Assembly (NCBI GenBank): GCA_023458595.1
Contig: JAEWYT010000009.1
Coordinates: 1 to 64,000 of the forward strand
From: Pseudomonadota bacterium
Lineage (GTDB): Bacteria; Pseudomonadota; Alphaproteobacteria; Rhizobiales; Tepidamorphaceae
Direction of reading: 5' to 3'
Length of the DNA: 64,000 bases
Part shown: piece by piece, positions 1 through 8,333 of the stretch
Numbering within the stretch: position 1 is the first letter of the stretch
How the letters are laid out: each line of letters starts with the position of its first letter
The notes under the pieces: model-generated
Seen by the model: only the letters and a program-made list of their open reading frames with translations
Database searches by the model: none
What the model was told of the DNA's origin: nothing
Made by a program: the position numbers and the translations under genes

Positions 1-203
1 ATGCCACGCACGAACCGAAAGATCCAGATCTTCCTGCACCCTCAAGAGAGTTATCCAGAAGATCTCAACAGCCTTGCAAAACGACGACAGTCATCGCCTG
101 CCAAGCCAAAACAGCGCGCCGGACGAATACACGTTCCGGCAGATCGCCACCTGTGGACAAACCCGCTTGGGGGCGGGCGACCGCAGATCTACGATCGGAA
201 ATC
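1..203. other. Left-edge intergenic segment, no gene recognised
   Basis: This stretch left of tRNA-Ala holds no convincing coding region; the plus-strand open frame crossing it runs straight through the tRNA. It contains several AGATC words and two words one base away from a DnaA box, TTATCCAGA at 51-59 and TGTGGACAA at 152-160. There is no AT-rich unwinding region. It is cut by the window edge. Confidence 0.4.
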
Positions 204-279
<76 letters not shown>

Positions 280-355
280 ACAGGGTCGCGCCGCGCCGAG
301 GTCGTTTAAGACAATCGCCCCTTTAACGCAATAGCCGCGGTCGGTCTCGCGCCGA

Positions 356-1105
356 TCAGCGCGATCCGTAGCGGAAAAGCGTGGCGCCGTGGGCCTTGAG
401 CCAGGCTTCCGCCTTCGGCGTGTCCGGCGCGATGCGCTCCAGCGTGCGCCAGAATCGGGACGAATGGTTCATCTCGACGAGATGCGCGACCTCGTGCGCC
501 GCCAGATAGTCGAGCACCAGGGGCGGCGCAAGGACGAGCCGCCAGGAAAACGACAGCGTGCCGTTGGCCGAGCACGAGCCCCAGCGCGAGCTCTGGTCGC
601 GGATCGAGATGCGCTTCGGGCGCACCTTGAGACGCGCCGCGTACTCGAAGACCGCCGGCTCCAGGTCGGCGCGCGCCTCCTTCTTCAGCCAGTCGGTGAC
701 GCGGCGGGCGAAATGCTCCTCCTCGCCCGGCACCTGGATCTTGCGAAGCCCCGTCTCCTTGTCGCGGCCGCGCGCCTGGACGATGCCGCGCAGGGAGCCG
801 GTCTGGCGCAAAATGTGCGTTTTTCCGCGCACGGGGATCTCGGCGCCGTCCAGGAAGGGGATCGGTCCGGGCACCCGTTGCAGCCGTTCGCGCAGCCAGT
901 TGGTCTGCGAATGGGCGAAAGCGAGGCCTTTTTCGAAGTTTCCCCGGTAGGGGATGACCAGAAGCGGCTCGCCGGTGCCGTGCGAGAGCCGCAGCGTGTA
1001 GCGCCGCGCCCGGGCCGACCGGCGTACGGCGACCCGTACCGGCTGACCGTCGATATGGATCTCGAAACTGTCCGTCGAATCGATGAGTCGAGGGCGTTGC
1101 AGCAT
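356..1105 (-). CDS. M48/YgjP-like metallopeptidase (DUF45 type)
   Basis: A cytosolic zinc metallopeptidase-like protein of the YgjP/SprT-like group (M48-type annotation). Near the C-terminus lies an HEVAH zinc motif followed six residues later by a third candidate ligand in EMNHSSRFW, the HExxH...H arrangement typical of the family. Upstream, the conserved SSRWGSCSANGTLSFSWRL segment is present. Substrates of this group are unknown. Starts are ambiguous: in-frame ATGs exist at 1186, 1138 and 1105, and an extension from TTG at 1195 is open. I use 1105 because homology-like sequence begins there. No neighbouring gene suggests a pathway. Confidence 0.85.
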   Translation of the reverse strand: MLQRPRLIDSTDSFEIHIDGQPVRVAVRRSARARRYTLRLSHGTGEPLLVIPYRGNFEKGLAFAHSQTNWLRERLQRVPGPIPFLDGAEIPVRGKTHILRQTGSLRGIVQARGRDKETGLRKIQVPGEEEHFARRVTDWLKKEARADLEPAVFEYAARLKVRPKRISIRDQSSRWGSCSANGTLSFSWRLVLAPPLVLDYLAAHEVAHLVEMNHSSRFWRTLERIAPDTPKAEAWLKAHGATLFRYGSR

Positions 1106-1420
1106 GACCGACCGGCGAAAATGTTCCCCACGATTCATATACTGCCCGGACCGGCGGAAGTCGCCAAAAAACGGCGGCGCAGCCATGACAATCAAGCGCT
1201 TGTAATTGCCGGGAAAATGGCATTCACTTGACCGTTAGGCGTCGTCACCGGTATTCGTCGGTATTCATGCCTCGAAGACTTGGTTAATCGGCCCGGCCGC
1301 CGCAAAAAAGCTGGATTCGGCCGGGACATTGAGCGGCGCGTCTTCAATTTCGCCCGGAAATCATGAAATCCGACCGCTGCGCTCCCGATGCGGCCTGCCG
1401 TCACGTGACGCCTTAGGCGG

Positions 1421-2110
1421 ATGCGGGGGGCGACGGACCGGGAGTCGGCCGATTCGCGCCGGTTTCTCCTCGTCTCGCTCCTGCTGCACGTCGCGATCGG
1501 GGCGTTTGCGGTCCTTCTCGTCCACACCTCCGGGCGGGAGCGGCCGGCCGAGCGGCCGGTAAGGGTCGATATCCTGACGGCCGACCAGTTCGCCGCGCTG
1601 GCGCCGAGGGCCGGCGAGCCGGCCCGGCCTGCCCCTCCGCCGCAAGCCCCGCCCGAAACGCCGCCCGAAACGCCTGCCGAAACGCCGAAGCCCGCGCCGC
1701 CGGGAATGGTCCGGGCGCAAGTCATGCTCTCGGAGGCGACGCTCGCCGATCCGCGCAGCCGCGCTGCCCGCGCGGCGCTGCCCGGCCTGTCGGACGACGA
1801 ACGCATGGTGCAGCTCTGCAACGTCGAGGCGATGGACCAGGTCCACGCCTGGCGGCAGGCCCTGAACCCGGACCGGCTGGTTGCCTACGCGATGGAGGAC
1901 CTGCGCGCCGCCGGCCCCGAGCTGATCGCCGAGGGGGCAGCGATCCGGATCGGCGGCGGCTGGTACAACATGAAATTCCGCTGCGAGCTGTCGCCGGACG
2001 GCTGGAAGGTCGTCGCCTTCGCGTTCCGGCTCGGCGGCCCGATTCCGGAAGCCGTGTGGGAAGACCACGGGCTGGAGGCCGCCGGCGGCGACCTCGAGCA
2101 CCACGACTGA
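1421..2110 (+). CDS. DUF930 domain protein with TonB-like N-terminus
   Basis: A 229-residue envelope protein of unknown function. A short basic N-terminus is followed by one membrane anchor (about residues 13-35), then a proline/glutamate/threonine-rich linker (about 66-96, repeated PPET/PAET units) as in TonB- or TolA-like spacers, then the DUF930 region (about 110-215) with the recognisable QLCNVEAMDQVHAW start. The layout predicts an inner-membrane anchor, a periplasm-spanning linker and a periplasmic globular domain. DUF930 is found mainly in Rhizobiales and has no assigned function. It converges on the DUF2852 gene. Confidence 0.85.
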   Translation: MRGATDRESADSRRFLLVSLLLHVAIGAFAVLLVHTSGRERPAERPVRVDILTADQFAALAPRAGEPARPAPPPQAPPETPPETPAETPKPAPPGMVRAQVMLSEATLADPRSRAARAALPGLSDDERMVQLCNVEAMDQVHAWRQALNPDRLVAYAMEDLRAAGPELIAEGAAIRIGGGWYNMKFRCELSPDGWKVVAFAFRLGGPIPEAVWEDHGLEAAGGDLEHHD

Positions 2111-2116
2111 AAGGAA

Positions 2117-2162
2117 GAAGACCGGCGCGCCCGGGGAACGCTCCCCGAGGCGGCCGGTCTTC
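2117..2162. terminator. Candidate bidirectional terminator hairpin
   Basis: A perfect 10-bp stem (GAAGACCGGC at 2117-2126 with its complement at 2153-2162) encloses a smaller CGGGG/CCCCG hairpin. It sits between the convergent DUF930 and DUF2852 genes. There is no strong T-run on either side, so Rho-independent activity is inferred from position and stem strength. Confidence 0.55.
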
Positions 2163-2191
2163 CGGAAATCGCTGCTCGCGAGCCGTCGGGC

Positions 2192-2596
2192 TCAGGCGGG
2201 GGCGCCGGCCGCGCCGGGCGCGGTATCGCCGCCCTTGGCGCTCTCCTTCGCCGCGCGGCGGCGCTCGGCCATGAACCGGTCGAACTCCTCGCGGTCGCGC
2301 GCCTTGCGCAGGTCCCGCAGGAACTCCTGGAACGCGACGGCCTCCTGCTCTACGCGCCTGCGCTCCTGCTCCAGCCGGTCGAGCTCGGAGCGGCGGTACT
2401 CCTCGAAGGCCTCGTTGCCGGTCGAGCCGCGCGTCTGCATGCGGTGCCGGCCCTCGTCCCACCAGGCGAGCATGCGGTCGCCCCAGATGATCCAGGCGAG
2501 CATGGCAAGGCCCAGCGGCCACCAGACGATGAAGCCGATGACCATCAGCGCGATGGTGAGCGGCGACCAGGCCGGACGGATCGGAAAGTTGTGCAC
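2192..2596 (-). CDS. DUF2852 membrane protein
   Basis: A 134-residue protein of unknown function, DUF2852 type. The first half is a tryptophan-rich hydrophobic region (WSPLTIALMVIGFIVWWPLG and LAMLAWIIWGD), probably one or two membrane segments. The second half is strongly charged and predicted helical/coiled coil (RSELDRLEQERRRVEQE), ending in an Ala/Gly tail. The family is widespread in Alphaproteobacteria without assigned role. It lies 120 bp downstream of phaZ on the same strand and may be co-transcribed with it, but no functional link is known. Confidence 0.85.
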   Translation of the reverse strand: MHNFPIRPAWSPLTIALMVIGFIVWWPLGLAMLAWIIWGDRMLAWWDEGRHRMQTRGSTGNEAFEEYRRSELDRLEQERRRVEQEAVAFQEFLRDLRKARDREEFDRFMAERRRAAKESAKGGDTAPGAAGAPA

Positions 2597-2716
2597 GAGC
2601 CCCTCCTACGGGTTCGAAGCCAAGGTCCCAACGACCGTCATTCGACGTGGTAAGGCCGCCGGCCCGATTCAAGATCGGGCCGGGCGGAAATCGGACAAGG
2701 TCCTGAAAGGAAGCGG

Positions 2717-4111
2717 CTATTTCGCCTTGGATTCGGCCGTCGACACGCGCCTTGCCGCCGCGAGGCGCCGCGAGGCGGTCTTGGCCCTGCTGTTGCCGTT
2801 CGCCGCCTTCGCCTTGCCGTTGCCGTTCGCCGTCACCGGCACCTCGATCGCCACCGGGGCCGGCGCGCGGCGGGCGACGTAGCCGTTGTTGGAGCGGATG
2901 AAGTCGGCGATTCGCGGGGCGATCTCGGCGCGGTACCGCGAGCCGTTGAAGACGCCGTAGTGGCCGACCTTCGGCTGCACGTAGTGGACGCGCTTGTCGT
3001 CGGACAGCGACGTGCACAGCCGGTGCGCGGCCTCGGTCTGGCCGACGCCGGAGATGTCGTCCTTCTCGCCCTCGACCGTCATCAGCGCGACGTTGCGGAT
3101 CGCCGAGGTGTCGACCGGATTGCCGCGGTGGACCATCTCGCCCTTCGGCAGCGCGTGGCGGATGAACACGGTCTCGACGGTCTGCAGGTAGAACTCGGCG
3201 GTCAGGTCCATCACGGCGAGGTACTCGTCGTAGAAGTCGCGGTGCTTCTCCGCCGAATCGCCGTCGCCCTGGACGAGGTGCGTGAACAGCTCGTGATGGG
3301 CGGCGACGTGGCGGTCGAGGTTCATGCTCATGAAGCCGGTGAGCTGCAGGAAGCCCGGATAGACGTCGCGCATCACGCCCGCATGCGGGAACGGCACCTT
3401 CATGACGACGTTGCGGCGGAACCAGTCGATGTCGTGCTCTTCGGCGAGCCGGTTCACCGCAGTCGGATTGACGCGGGTGTCGATCGGCCCGCCCATCAGC
3501 GTCATGGACAGCGGCACGTACGGGTCGTTGCGCGCCTCCATCAGCGCGACGGCCGCCAGCACCGGCACCGACGGCTGGCAGACGGCCATCACGTGGGTGT
3601 CGCCGCCCAGCACGTGCAGCATGTTCTGGACGTAGTCGATGTAGTCGTCGAGATCGAACGTGCCCTGGGTGAGCGGCACCATGCGCGCGTCGACCCAGTC
3701 GGTCATGTAGACATCGTGGTCGGGCAGCATCGCCTCGACCGTGCCGCGCAGCAGCGTGGCGTAGTGGCCCGACATCGGCGCCACCATCAGCAGCTTCGGG
3801 CCCGGATCCTTGCGGGCCGGCAGCGCCTTGGAAAAGCGGACCAGCCGGCAGAACGGCCGTTCCCACACGATTTCCTGGCGGACCGGCACCCGCATGCCGC
3901 CGATCAGCGTCGTGTCGATGCCGAAATCGGGCTTGCCGTAGCGCCGGGTGACGCGCTCGAACATCTCCATGGCGGCGGCGACGCCGCGGCCCATGCTCGT
4001 GTGCGTCAGGGGATTGAGCGGATTCTTGTAGTAGAGCCGCGTCGCGTCCGCGACGGCGCGCGCCGGCGACAGCGCGGCGTGCGTCAGTTCATACCATTGG
4101 TAATACGACAT
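2717..4111 (-). CDS. phaZ: Intracellular polyhydroxyalkanoate (PHB) depolymerase
   Basis: Hydrolyses native intracellular PHB granules to mobilise stored carbon. The 464-residue protein matches the PhaZ1-type family: N-terminus MSYYQWYELTHAAL and the nucleophile segment AVCQPSVP with cysteine (C178) in place of the usual lipase-box serine. D351 or D352 (GEKDDISG) and H384 (KVGHYGVF) complete a Cys-Asp-His triad with spacing close to that of Ralstonia PhaZ1. A low-complexity basic tail (about 415-464, rich in Ala, Lys, Arg and Asn-Gly) follows the catalytic domain and may contact the granule. The gene stands alone here; no phaC or phasin is in the window. An 11-bp inverted repeat lies just upstream. 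Confidence 0.93.
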   Translation of the reverse strand: MSYYQWYELTHAALSPARAVADATRLYYKNPLNPLTHTSMGRGVAAAMEMFERVTRRYGKPDFGIDTTLIGGMRVPVRQEIVWERPFCRLVRFSKALPARKDPGPKLLMVAPMSGHYATLLRGTVEAMLPDHDVYMTDWVDARMVPLTQGTFDLDDYIDYVQNMLHVLGGDTHVMAVCQPSVPVLAAVALMEARNDPYVPLSMTLMGGPIDTRVNPTAVNRLAEEHDIDWFRRNVVMKVPFPHAGVMRDVYPGFLQLTGFMSMNLDRHVAAHHELFTHLVQGDGDSAEKHRDFYDEYLAVMDLTAEFYLQTVETVFIRHALPKGEMVHRGNPVDTSAIRNVALMTVEGEKDDISGVGQTEAAHRLCTSLSDDKRVHYVQPKVGHYGVFNGSRYRAEIAPRIADFIRSNNGYVARRAPAPVAIEVPVTANGNGKAKAANGNSRAKTASRRLAAARRVSTAESKAK

Positions 4112-4151
4112 ACCGGTTCGGATCCCCCGATCTCAGATCCGTGTTTGCCCC

Positions 4152-4202
4152 CGTTTCGCACCTGCGTTCTGACGACGCCGGCTTTTGGTGCGGTGCGAAA
4201 CG
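4152..4202. promoter_or_regulatory. Inverted repeat in the phaZ upstream region
   Basis: CGTTTCGCACC at 4152-4162 is repeated as its exact reverse complement GGTGCGAAACG at 4192-4202, separated by 29 bases. The pair lies 41-91 bases upstream of the phaZ start codon. It could be an operator or a 5'-UTR hairpin; the regulator is unknown. It does not resemble the CTGC/GCAG sites described for PhaR. Confidence 0.45.
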
Positions 4203-4350
4203 CTAGACCCTGGAGATACGATTGGCAAGGGTAACGGCAGTAATCTTTAGGATTGGTTAACCATAACAATCGGTTAACGGTGCGTCATGCGGGGGTGGCC
4301 AGGCCGGCCACCCGAACCGGCCACCCGAACCGGTATCGGGTCCGCGGCGC

Positions 4351-5190
4351 TCACTCGCCGAGCTGCAGGATGGAGCCCGCGCGCCTTGCGGCATCGAAGA
4401 AGCGCAGAAACGTATAGAAGCCGGCCCCGAAGTAGACGAGGTTGATCGCGAAGGCCTTGATCATCAGGTCGGCGTGGAACGTGTGGTCGACCACCAGCGC
4501 CCGCATGCCCTCGAACACGTAGGTCGGGGCGAGCGACAGCGATATCCACTGCAGCCAGTCCGGCAGCACGGCGACGGGGTAGTAGACGCAGGCAAGCGGC
4601 AGCAGCAGGAAGGTCACCGACCAGGCGAGCCCCTCCGCCCCCAGGCCGAAGCGCAGGATCATCCCCGACACCGCGAGCCCGATCGCCCAGCTCGTCAGGA
4701 ACAGGTTCACGAAGAAGGCGACGAGGGCGACGCCGAGGCCCCACAGGTTGAAGCCGAAGAAGGCGATCGCCAGGATCGACACCGGGATGAGGCCGATCGC
4801 CAGCCGGATCACGCTCATCGTCATCAGCGCGAAGGCGAACTCGACCGGCCTGAGCGGGGTCACCATGAGGTGGCCGATGTTGCGCGACCACATCTCCTCC
4901 ATGAACGACATGGAGAAGCCGAGCTGGCAGCGGAACAGGATGTCCCAGAGCAGGATCGCGCCGATGAAGGTGCCGCCGATCTGGGCGAAATAGCCGGATT
5001 TGTCCGAGAGATAGAGCTGCAGGAAGCCCCACATCAGCATCTGCACGGTCGGCCAGTAGACGAGGTCGACGATGCGCGGCCACGACCCCTTCATCAGGTA
5101 GAGGTAGCGCACGACCATCGCCCCCGCGCGCGCCGGCGAGAAGGAGCGGTAGGGCGGCGGGGCGAAGTCGGGGCGGGTGGCTGCTTCCAT
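4351..5190 (-). CDS. ABC-2 type transporter permease
   Basis: Integral membrane subunit of an ABC exporter, 279 residues with about six hydrophobic segments after a proline-rich cytosolic N-terminus. The EMWSRNIGHLMVTPLRP segment and the long hydrophobic second half are typical of ABC-2 permeases such as those exporting drugs, polysaccharide or heme-pathway substrates. It is transcribed after the ATPase gene upstream (5428-6225), with which it must pair, although 237 bp of repeat-bearing DNA separate the two. The substrate is unknown. Confidence 0.88.
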   Translation of the reverse strand: MEAATRPDFAPPPYRSFSPARAGAMVVRYLYLMKGSWPRIVDLVYWPTVQMLMWGFLQLYLSDKSGYFAQIGGTFIGAILLWDILFRCQLGFSMSFMEEMWSRNIGHLMVTPLRPVEFAFALMTMSVIRLAIGLIPVSILAIAFFGFNLWGLGVALVAFFVNLFLTSWAIGLAVSGMILRFGLGAEGLAWSVTFLLLPLACVYYPVAVLPDWLQWISLSLAPTYVFEGMRALVVDHTFHADLMIKAFAINLVYFGAGFYTFLRFFDAARRAGSILQLGE

Positions 5191-5265
5191 GACGTTCTTT
5201 GCTGCGCGATGCTTTCAGGGACGGTCGACCAGGCACGCTTGGCGATTACCGCGACCGCCGCCTGG

Positions 5266-5391
5266 GCCCCGGATCAAGCCCGGGGCACGCCGTCGTTCCC
5301 GAGGCACACCCCGGGCGCCGGCCCGAGCGCCAGCCCGAGCGCCAGCCCGAGCGCCAGACAGAGGCCTTGTGTCCCGGACTTGATCCGGGAC
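5266..5391. repeat. BIME-like pair of REP palindromes with a short tandem repeat
   Basis: Two GC-rich hairpins in opposite orientation: GCCCCGG...CCGGGGC at 5266-5286 and GTCCCGG...CCGGGAC at 5371-5391, each a 7-bp perfect stem with a 7-nt loop. The loop-side words ATCAAG and CTTGAT are complementary, so the two units are inverted copies of one element. Between them the 12-mer GCCCGAGCGCCA occurs three times exactly in tandem (5321-5356). The block lies between the two genes of one exporter and could affect mRNA stability or subunit ratio. Confidence 0.75.
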
Positions 5392-5427
5392 CCGCAGGAC
5401 GGCCCGCGAGGCCCGCGCGCGCGTCCA

Positions 5428-6225
5428 TCACAGCTCCTCCGCCAGGCCGGTGCCGCGGGCGACGTCGAGGAACACGTCCTCGAGCGTGGCCCGCCCGTAG
5501 CGGGCGATCAGCTCGTCCGGAGCGCCGTCGTCGACGATCCGGCCGGCCTTCATCATCATGACCCGGTCGCACATCCGCTCGACCTCCGGCATGTTGTGGG
5601 AGGCGAGCAGGATCGTGGCGCCGCGGCTGTCGCGGTAGGCCTCCAGGTGCCCGCGCACCCAGTCGGCGGTGTCGGGATCGAGCGAGGCGGTCGGCTCGTC
5701 GAGGAGCAGGAGCGCCGGCTGGTTGATCAGCGCCTTGGCGAGGCTCACCCGGGTCTTCTGGCCGGCCGAAAGGCGCCCGCAGGGCCGCTCCAGCAGGTGG
5801 GCGAGGTCGAGATCGGCGGCGAGCGCGGCGATGCGCTCGTTCAGGCGGTCGAGCCCGTAGAGACGGCCGAACACCGTGAGGTTCTGGCGCACCGTCAGCC
5901 GCATCGGCATGTCGACATAGGGGCTCTGGAAGTTGATGCGGTGCAGCACCTTGTGGCGCTCGCGCAGCATGTCCACGCCGAGCAGGCGGATCGTGCCCGA
6001 CGTCGGCAGCACCAGGCCCATCAGCATGGCGATGGTGGTGGTCTTGCCCGCGCCGTTGCCGCCGAGCAGGCCGGTCACCGAGCCGCAGGCGATTTCGAAG
6101 GAGATCCCGTCGACGGCCGTCACCTCGCCGTAGCGCTTGACGAGCGACGAGACGGCGACCGCCGCGCCGCCGCCCTCCGGCGCCGGGCCGCGCGTGCCGC
6201 TCCTCCCGGTCACTTTCGTGTCCAT
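5428..6225 (-). CDS. ABC transporter ATP-binding protein
   Basis: ATPase of the ABC-2 exporter whose permease follows. From the chosen ATG (MDTKVTG) it is 265 residues. Visible motifs: Walker A GGNGAGKTT, Q-loop NFQSPYVDMP, signature LSAGQKTR, Walker B LLLLDEPTASLD and an H-loop histidine in LLASHNMPE. The open frame extends upstream to 6429, but that part is arginine-rich and overlaps the divergent regB start, so 6225 is preferred. The divergence gap is about 140 bp and must hold both promoters. Confidence 0.92.
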   Translation of the reverse strand: MDTKVTGRSGTRGPAPEGGGAAVAVSSLVKRYGEVTAVDGISFEIACGSVTGLLGGNGAGKTTTIAMLMGLVLPTSGTIRLLGVDMLRERHKVLHRINFQSPYVDMPMRLTVRQNLTVFGRLYGLDRLNERIAALAADLDLAHLLERPCGRLSAGQKTRVSLAKALINQPALLLLDEPTASLDPDTADWVRGHLEAYRDSRGATILLASHNMPEVERMCDRVMMMKAGRIVDDGAPDELIARYGRATLEDVFLDVARGTGLAEEL

Positions 6226-6364
6226 GACGGTCACCCGGTTGTCCAATTCCGCCCGTTCCTGCGTTTCTCGCGTCGATTCGCGGGCGGACCTTGGCCTATA
6301 TAGAGGGACGACAACGGTTTTCCGAGTCGCCGCCTCCAGGCTGCGGCGCGGACGGAACGGGCAG

Positions 6365-7768
6365 ATGCAGCGGGCTTCAGGGGACGATTTCACCATCGGC
6401 GCGACGCGGCTCCGGCTGCGCACGCTCACCAGGCTGCGCTGGATCGCGGTCGCCGGCCAGTCGGTCGCCGTGCTCGTCGTCTACATCCTGTTTGGCTACG
6501 ACCTGCCGCTCGGCTTCTGCTTCGCGCTGATCGCCCTGTCCGCCTGGCTCAACATCTTCCTGCGCATCCGCTATCCGGCCTCGCGCGAGCTCACCACGCC
6601 GCTGGCGACCGCCCTGCTCGGCTACGACATCCTGCAGCTCGCCTTCCTCCTGGCGCTGACCGGCGGCCTCGCCAACCCGTTCTCGATCCTGCTGCTCGTG
6701 CCCGTCGTGGTCTCGGCGAGCGCCCTGCCGCCCGCCAACACGGTGCTGCTCGGCGCGACGACCCTGATCGCCGCCAGCGTCATCGGCGGAGTGCACCTGC
6801 CGCTGCCCTGGCAGGCCGGCGATGCCCCGGCGCTGCCGCTCCTCTACATCGCCGGCATCTGGGTGTCGCTCGCGCTCGCCATCGGCTTCACCAGCGTCTA
6901 CGCCTTCCGCGTCGCCCGCGAGGCCCGGCAGATGTCGGACGCGCTGACCGCCGCCGAGCTGGTGCTCGCCCGCGAGCAGCATCTCTCCGCGCTCGACGGC
7001 ATGGCGGCGGCGGCCGCCCACGAGCTCGGCACGCCGCTCGCCACCATCGCCCTGGTCTCCCGCGAGCTCGAGCGCGACCTGCCGGGCGACGGCCCCCATG
7101 CCGAGGACGTCAGGCTCCTGCGCAGCCAGGTCGAGCGCTGCCGGGGCATCCTGGAGCGGCTGAGCTCGCTCGGCGAGGAGCCCGGCGGCCATCTCGACCG
7201 CCTGCCGCTGTCGAGCCTCATCGAGGAGATCGCCGCCCCGCACCGCGAGTTCGGCATCGCCATCAGGATCGATCTCGACGGCCCTGCGCCCGAGCCAGTC
7301 GGCCGCCGCGATCCCGGCATTCTCTACGGACTGGGCAATCTGGCGGAGAACGCGGTCGATTTCGCCGCGACGACCGTGGAGATCGAGGCGCGCTGGACGC
7401 ACGAGCGGATCGTCATCGCGATCGCCGACGACGGGCCGGGGTTCCCGGCCGACGTGCTGGCGAAGATCGGCGAGCCCTACATCTCCACGCGCAGCGGCCG
7501 GCGCGGCGGAATCGCGGAATCCGGCCTCGGGCTCGGGCTTTTCATCGCCAAGACGCTGCTCGAGCGCTCGGGCGCGGAGCTGACCTTCGCCAACCGCCTG
7601 CCCAGCGGAAAGGGGGCGGTGGTGATCGCGACCTGGCCGCGCGCCCGCTTCGAGGTGGAAAGCCCGGCGGGCACTGCGGGCTTTGACGAACGCGCCGCTG
7701 GCGATATTAACGGTAAGGGTGAAGCGGCCGCGCCGGCGGCCAGAAAAGTGGTGGCAAGCAGGACATGA
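6365..7768 (+). CDS. regB: Redox-responsive sensor histidine kinase RegB/ActS/PrrB
   Basis: Membrane histidine kinase sensing respiratory redox state and phosphorylating RegA. The 467-residue protein begins MQRASGDDFTIG; six hydrophobic segments fill residues 25-185. It carries the RegB quinone-site heptapeptide GGLANPF at 100-106. The phosphoacceptor is H219 in AAAHELGTPLAT. C259 lies exactly 40 residues further on, the spacing of H225 and redox-active C265 in Rhodobacter capsulatus RegB. The ATPase domain shows NLAENAVDFA, DDGPGFP and GLGLGLFIAKTLL. The open frame extends upstream to 6137 but homology starts at 6365. Its stop overlaps the regA start (ATGA). No senC lies between the two. Confidence 0.95.
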   Translation: MQRASGDDFTIGATRLRLRTLTRLRWIAVAGQSVAVLVVYILFGYDLPLGFCFALIALSAWLNIFLRIRYPASRELTTPLATALLGYDILQLAFLLALTGGLANPFSILLLVPVVVSASALPPANTVLLGATTLIAASVIGGVHLPLPWQAGDAPALPLLYIAGIWVSLALAIGFTSVYAFRVAREARQMSDALTAAELVLAREQHLSALDGMAAAAAHELGTPLATIALVSRELERDLPGDGPHAEDVRLLRSQVERCRGILERLSSLGEEPGGHLDRLPLSSLIEEIAAPHREFGIAIRIDLDGPAPEPVGRRDPGILYGLGNLAENAVDFAATTVEIEARWTHERIVIAIADDGPGFPADVLAKIGEPYISTRSGRRGGIAESGLGLGLFIAKTLLERSGAELTFANRLPSGKGAVVIATWPRARFEVESPAGTAGFDERAAGDINGKGEAAAPAARKVVASRT

Positions 7769-8325
7769 CCGATTCCGCCGACAAAGCGGTTCTCGCACTT
7801 CCGGACCGCACGCTTCTCGTTCTCGACGACGACCGTCCGTTCCTGAACCGGCTGGCGCGGGCGATGGAGCGGCGCGGCTTCGAGGTGATGGAGGTCGACA
7901 ACGTCGCCGCGGGGATGGCCGCCGTCGAGGCCCGCCCGCCGGCCTTCGCCGTGGTCGACATGCGGCTCGAGGACGGCAACGGCCTCGACGTGATCCGCAG
8001 GCTCAAGGAGAAGCGCCCGGACGCCCGCGCCATCATCCTGACCGGCTACGGCAACATCGCGACCGCCGTCACCGCCGTGAAGCTCGGCGCAGTCGACTAT
8101 CTCGCCAAGCCCGCCGACGCCGACGAGGTGTTCGCCGCGCTGATGGCCGACGGCGGCGACAAGGCGCCGCCGCCGGAGAACCCGATGTCGGCCGACCGGG
8201 TGCGCTGGGAGCACATCCAGCGCGTCTACGAATTGTGCGACCGCAACGTCTCGGAGACCGCGCGGCGCCTCAACATGCACCGGCGCACGCTGCAGCGCAT
8301 CCTGGCCAAGCGCGCGCCGCGGTAG
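7765..8325 (+). CDS. regA: Response regulator RegA/ActR/PrrA
   Basis: DNA-binding response regulator partnered with RegB, controlling redox-dependent genes such as those for carbon fixation, nitrogen metabolism, terminal oxidases and, in relatives, sulfur and hydrogen oxidation. It has 186 residues: receiver domain about 15-125 with phosphoacceptor D65 (VVDMRLEDGNG), conserved threonine in ILTGYGN and lysine in YLAKPAD. A proline linker (APPPENP) follows, then a Fis-type helix-turn-helix, SETARRLNMHRRTLQRIL, almost invariant in this family. It is translationally coupled to regB by a 4-bp overlap. Confidence 0.96.
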   Translation: MTDSADKAVLALPDRTLLVLDDDRPFLNRLARAMERRGFEVMEVDNVAAGMAAVEARPPAFAVVDMRLEDGNGLDVIRRLKEKRPDARAIILTGYGNIATAVTAVKLGAVDYLAKPADADEVFAALMADGGDKAPPPENPMSADRVRWEHIQRVYELCDRNVSETARRLNMHRRTLQRILAKRAPR

Positions 8326-8333
8326 CGCCCGGC

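Noticed and set aside
51..160. Two DnaA-box-like words suggesting a replication origin
   Set aside because: Only two imperfect boxes, no AT-rich unwinding element, and no typical origin neighbours (hemE, maf, coaE, dnaA) in the window.
5321..5356. Short direct repeats as a CRISPR array
   Set aside because: The 12-mers are contiguous with no spacers, and no cas gene is present.
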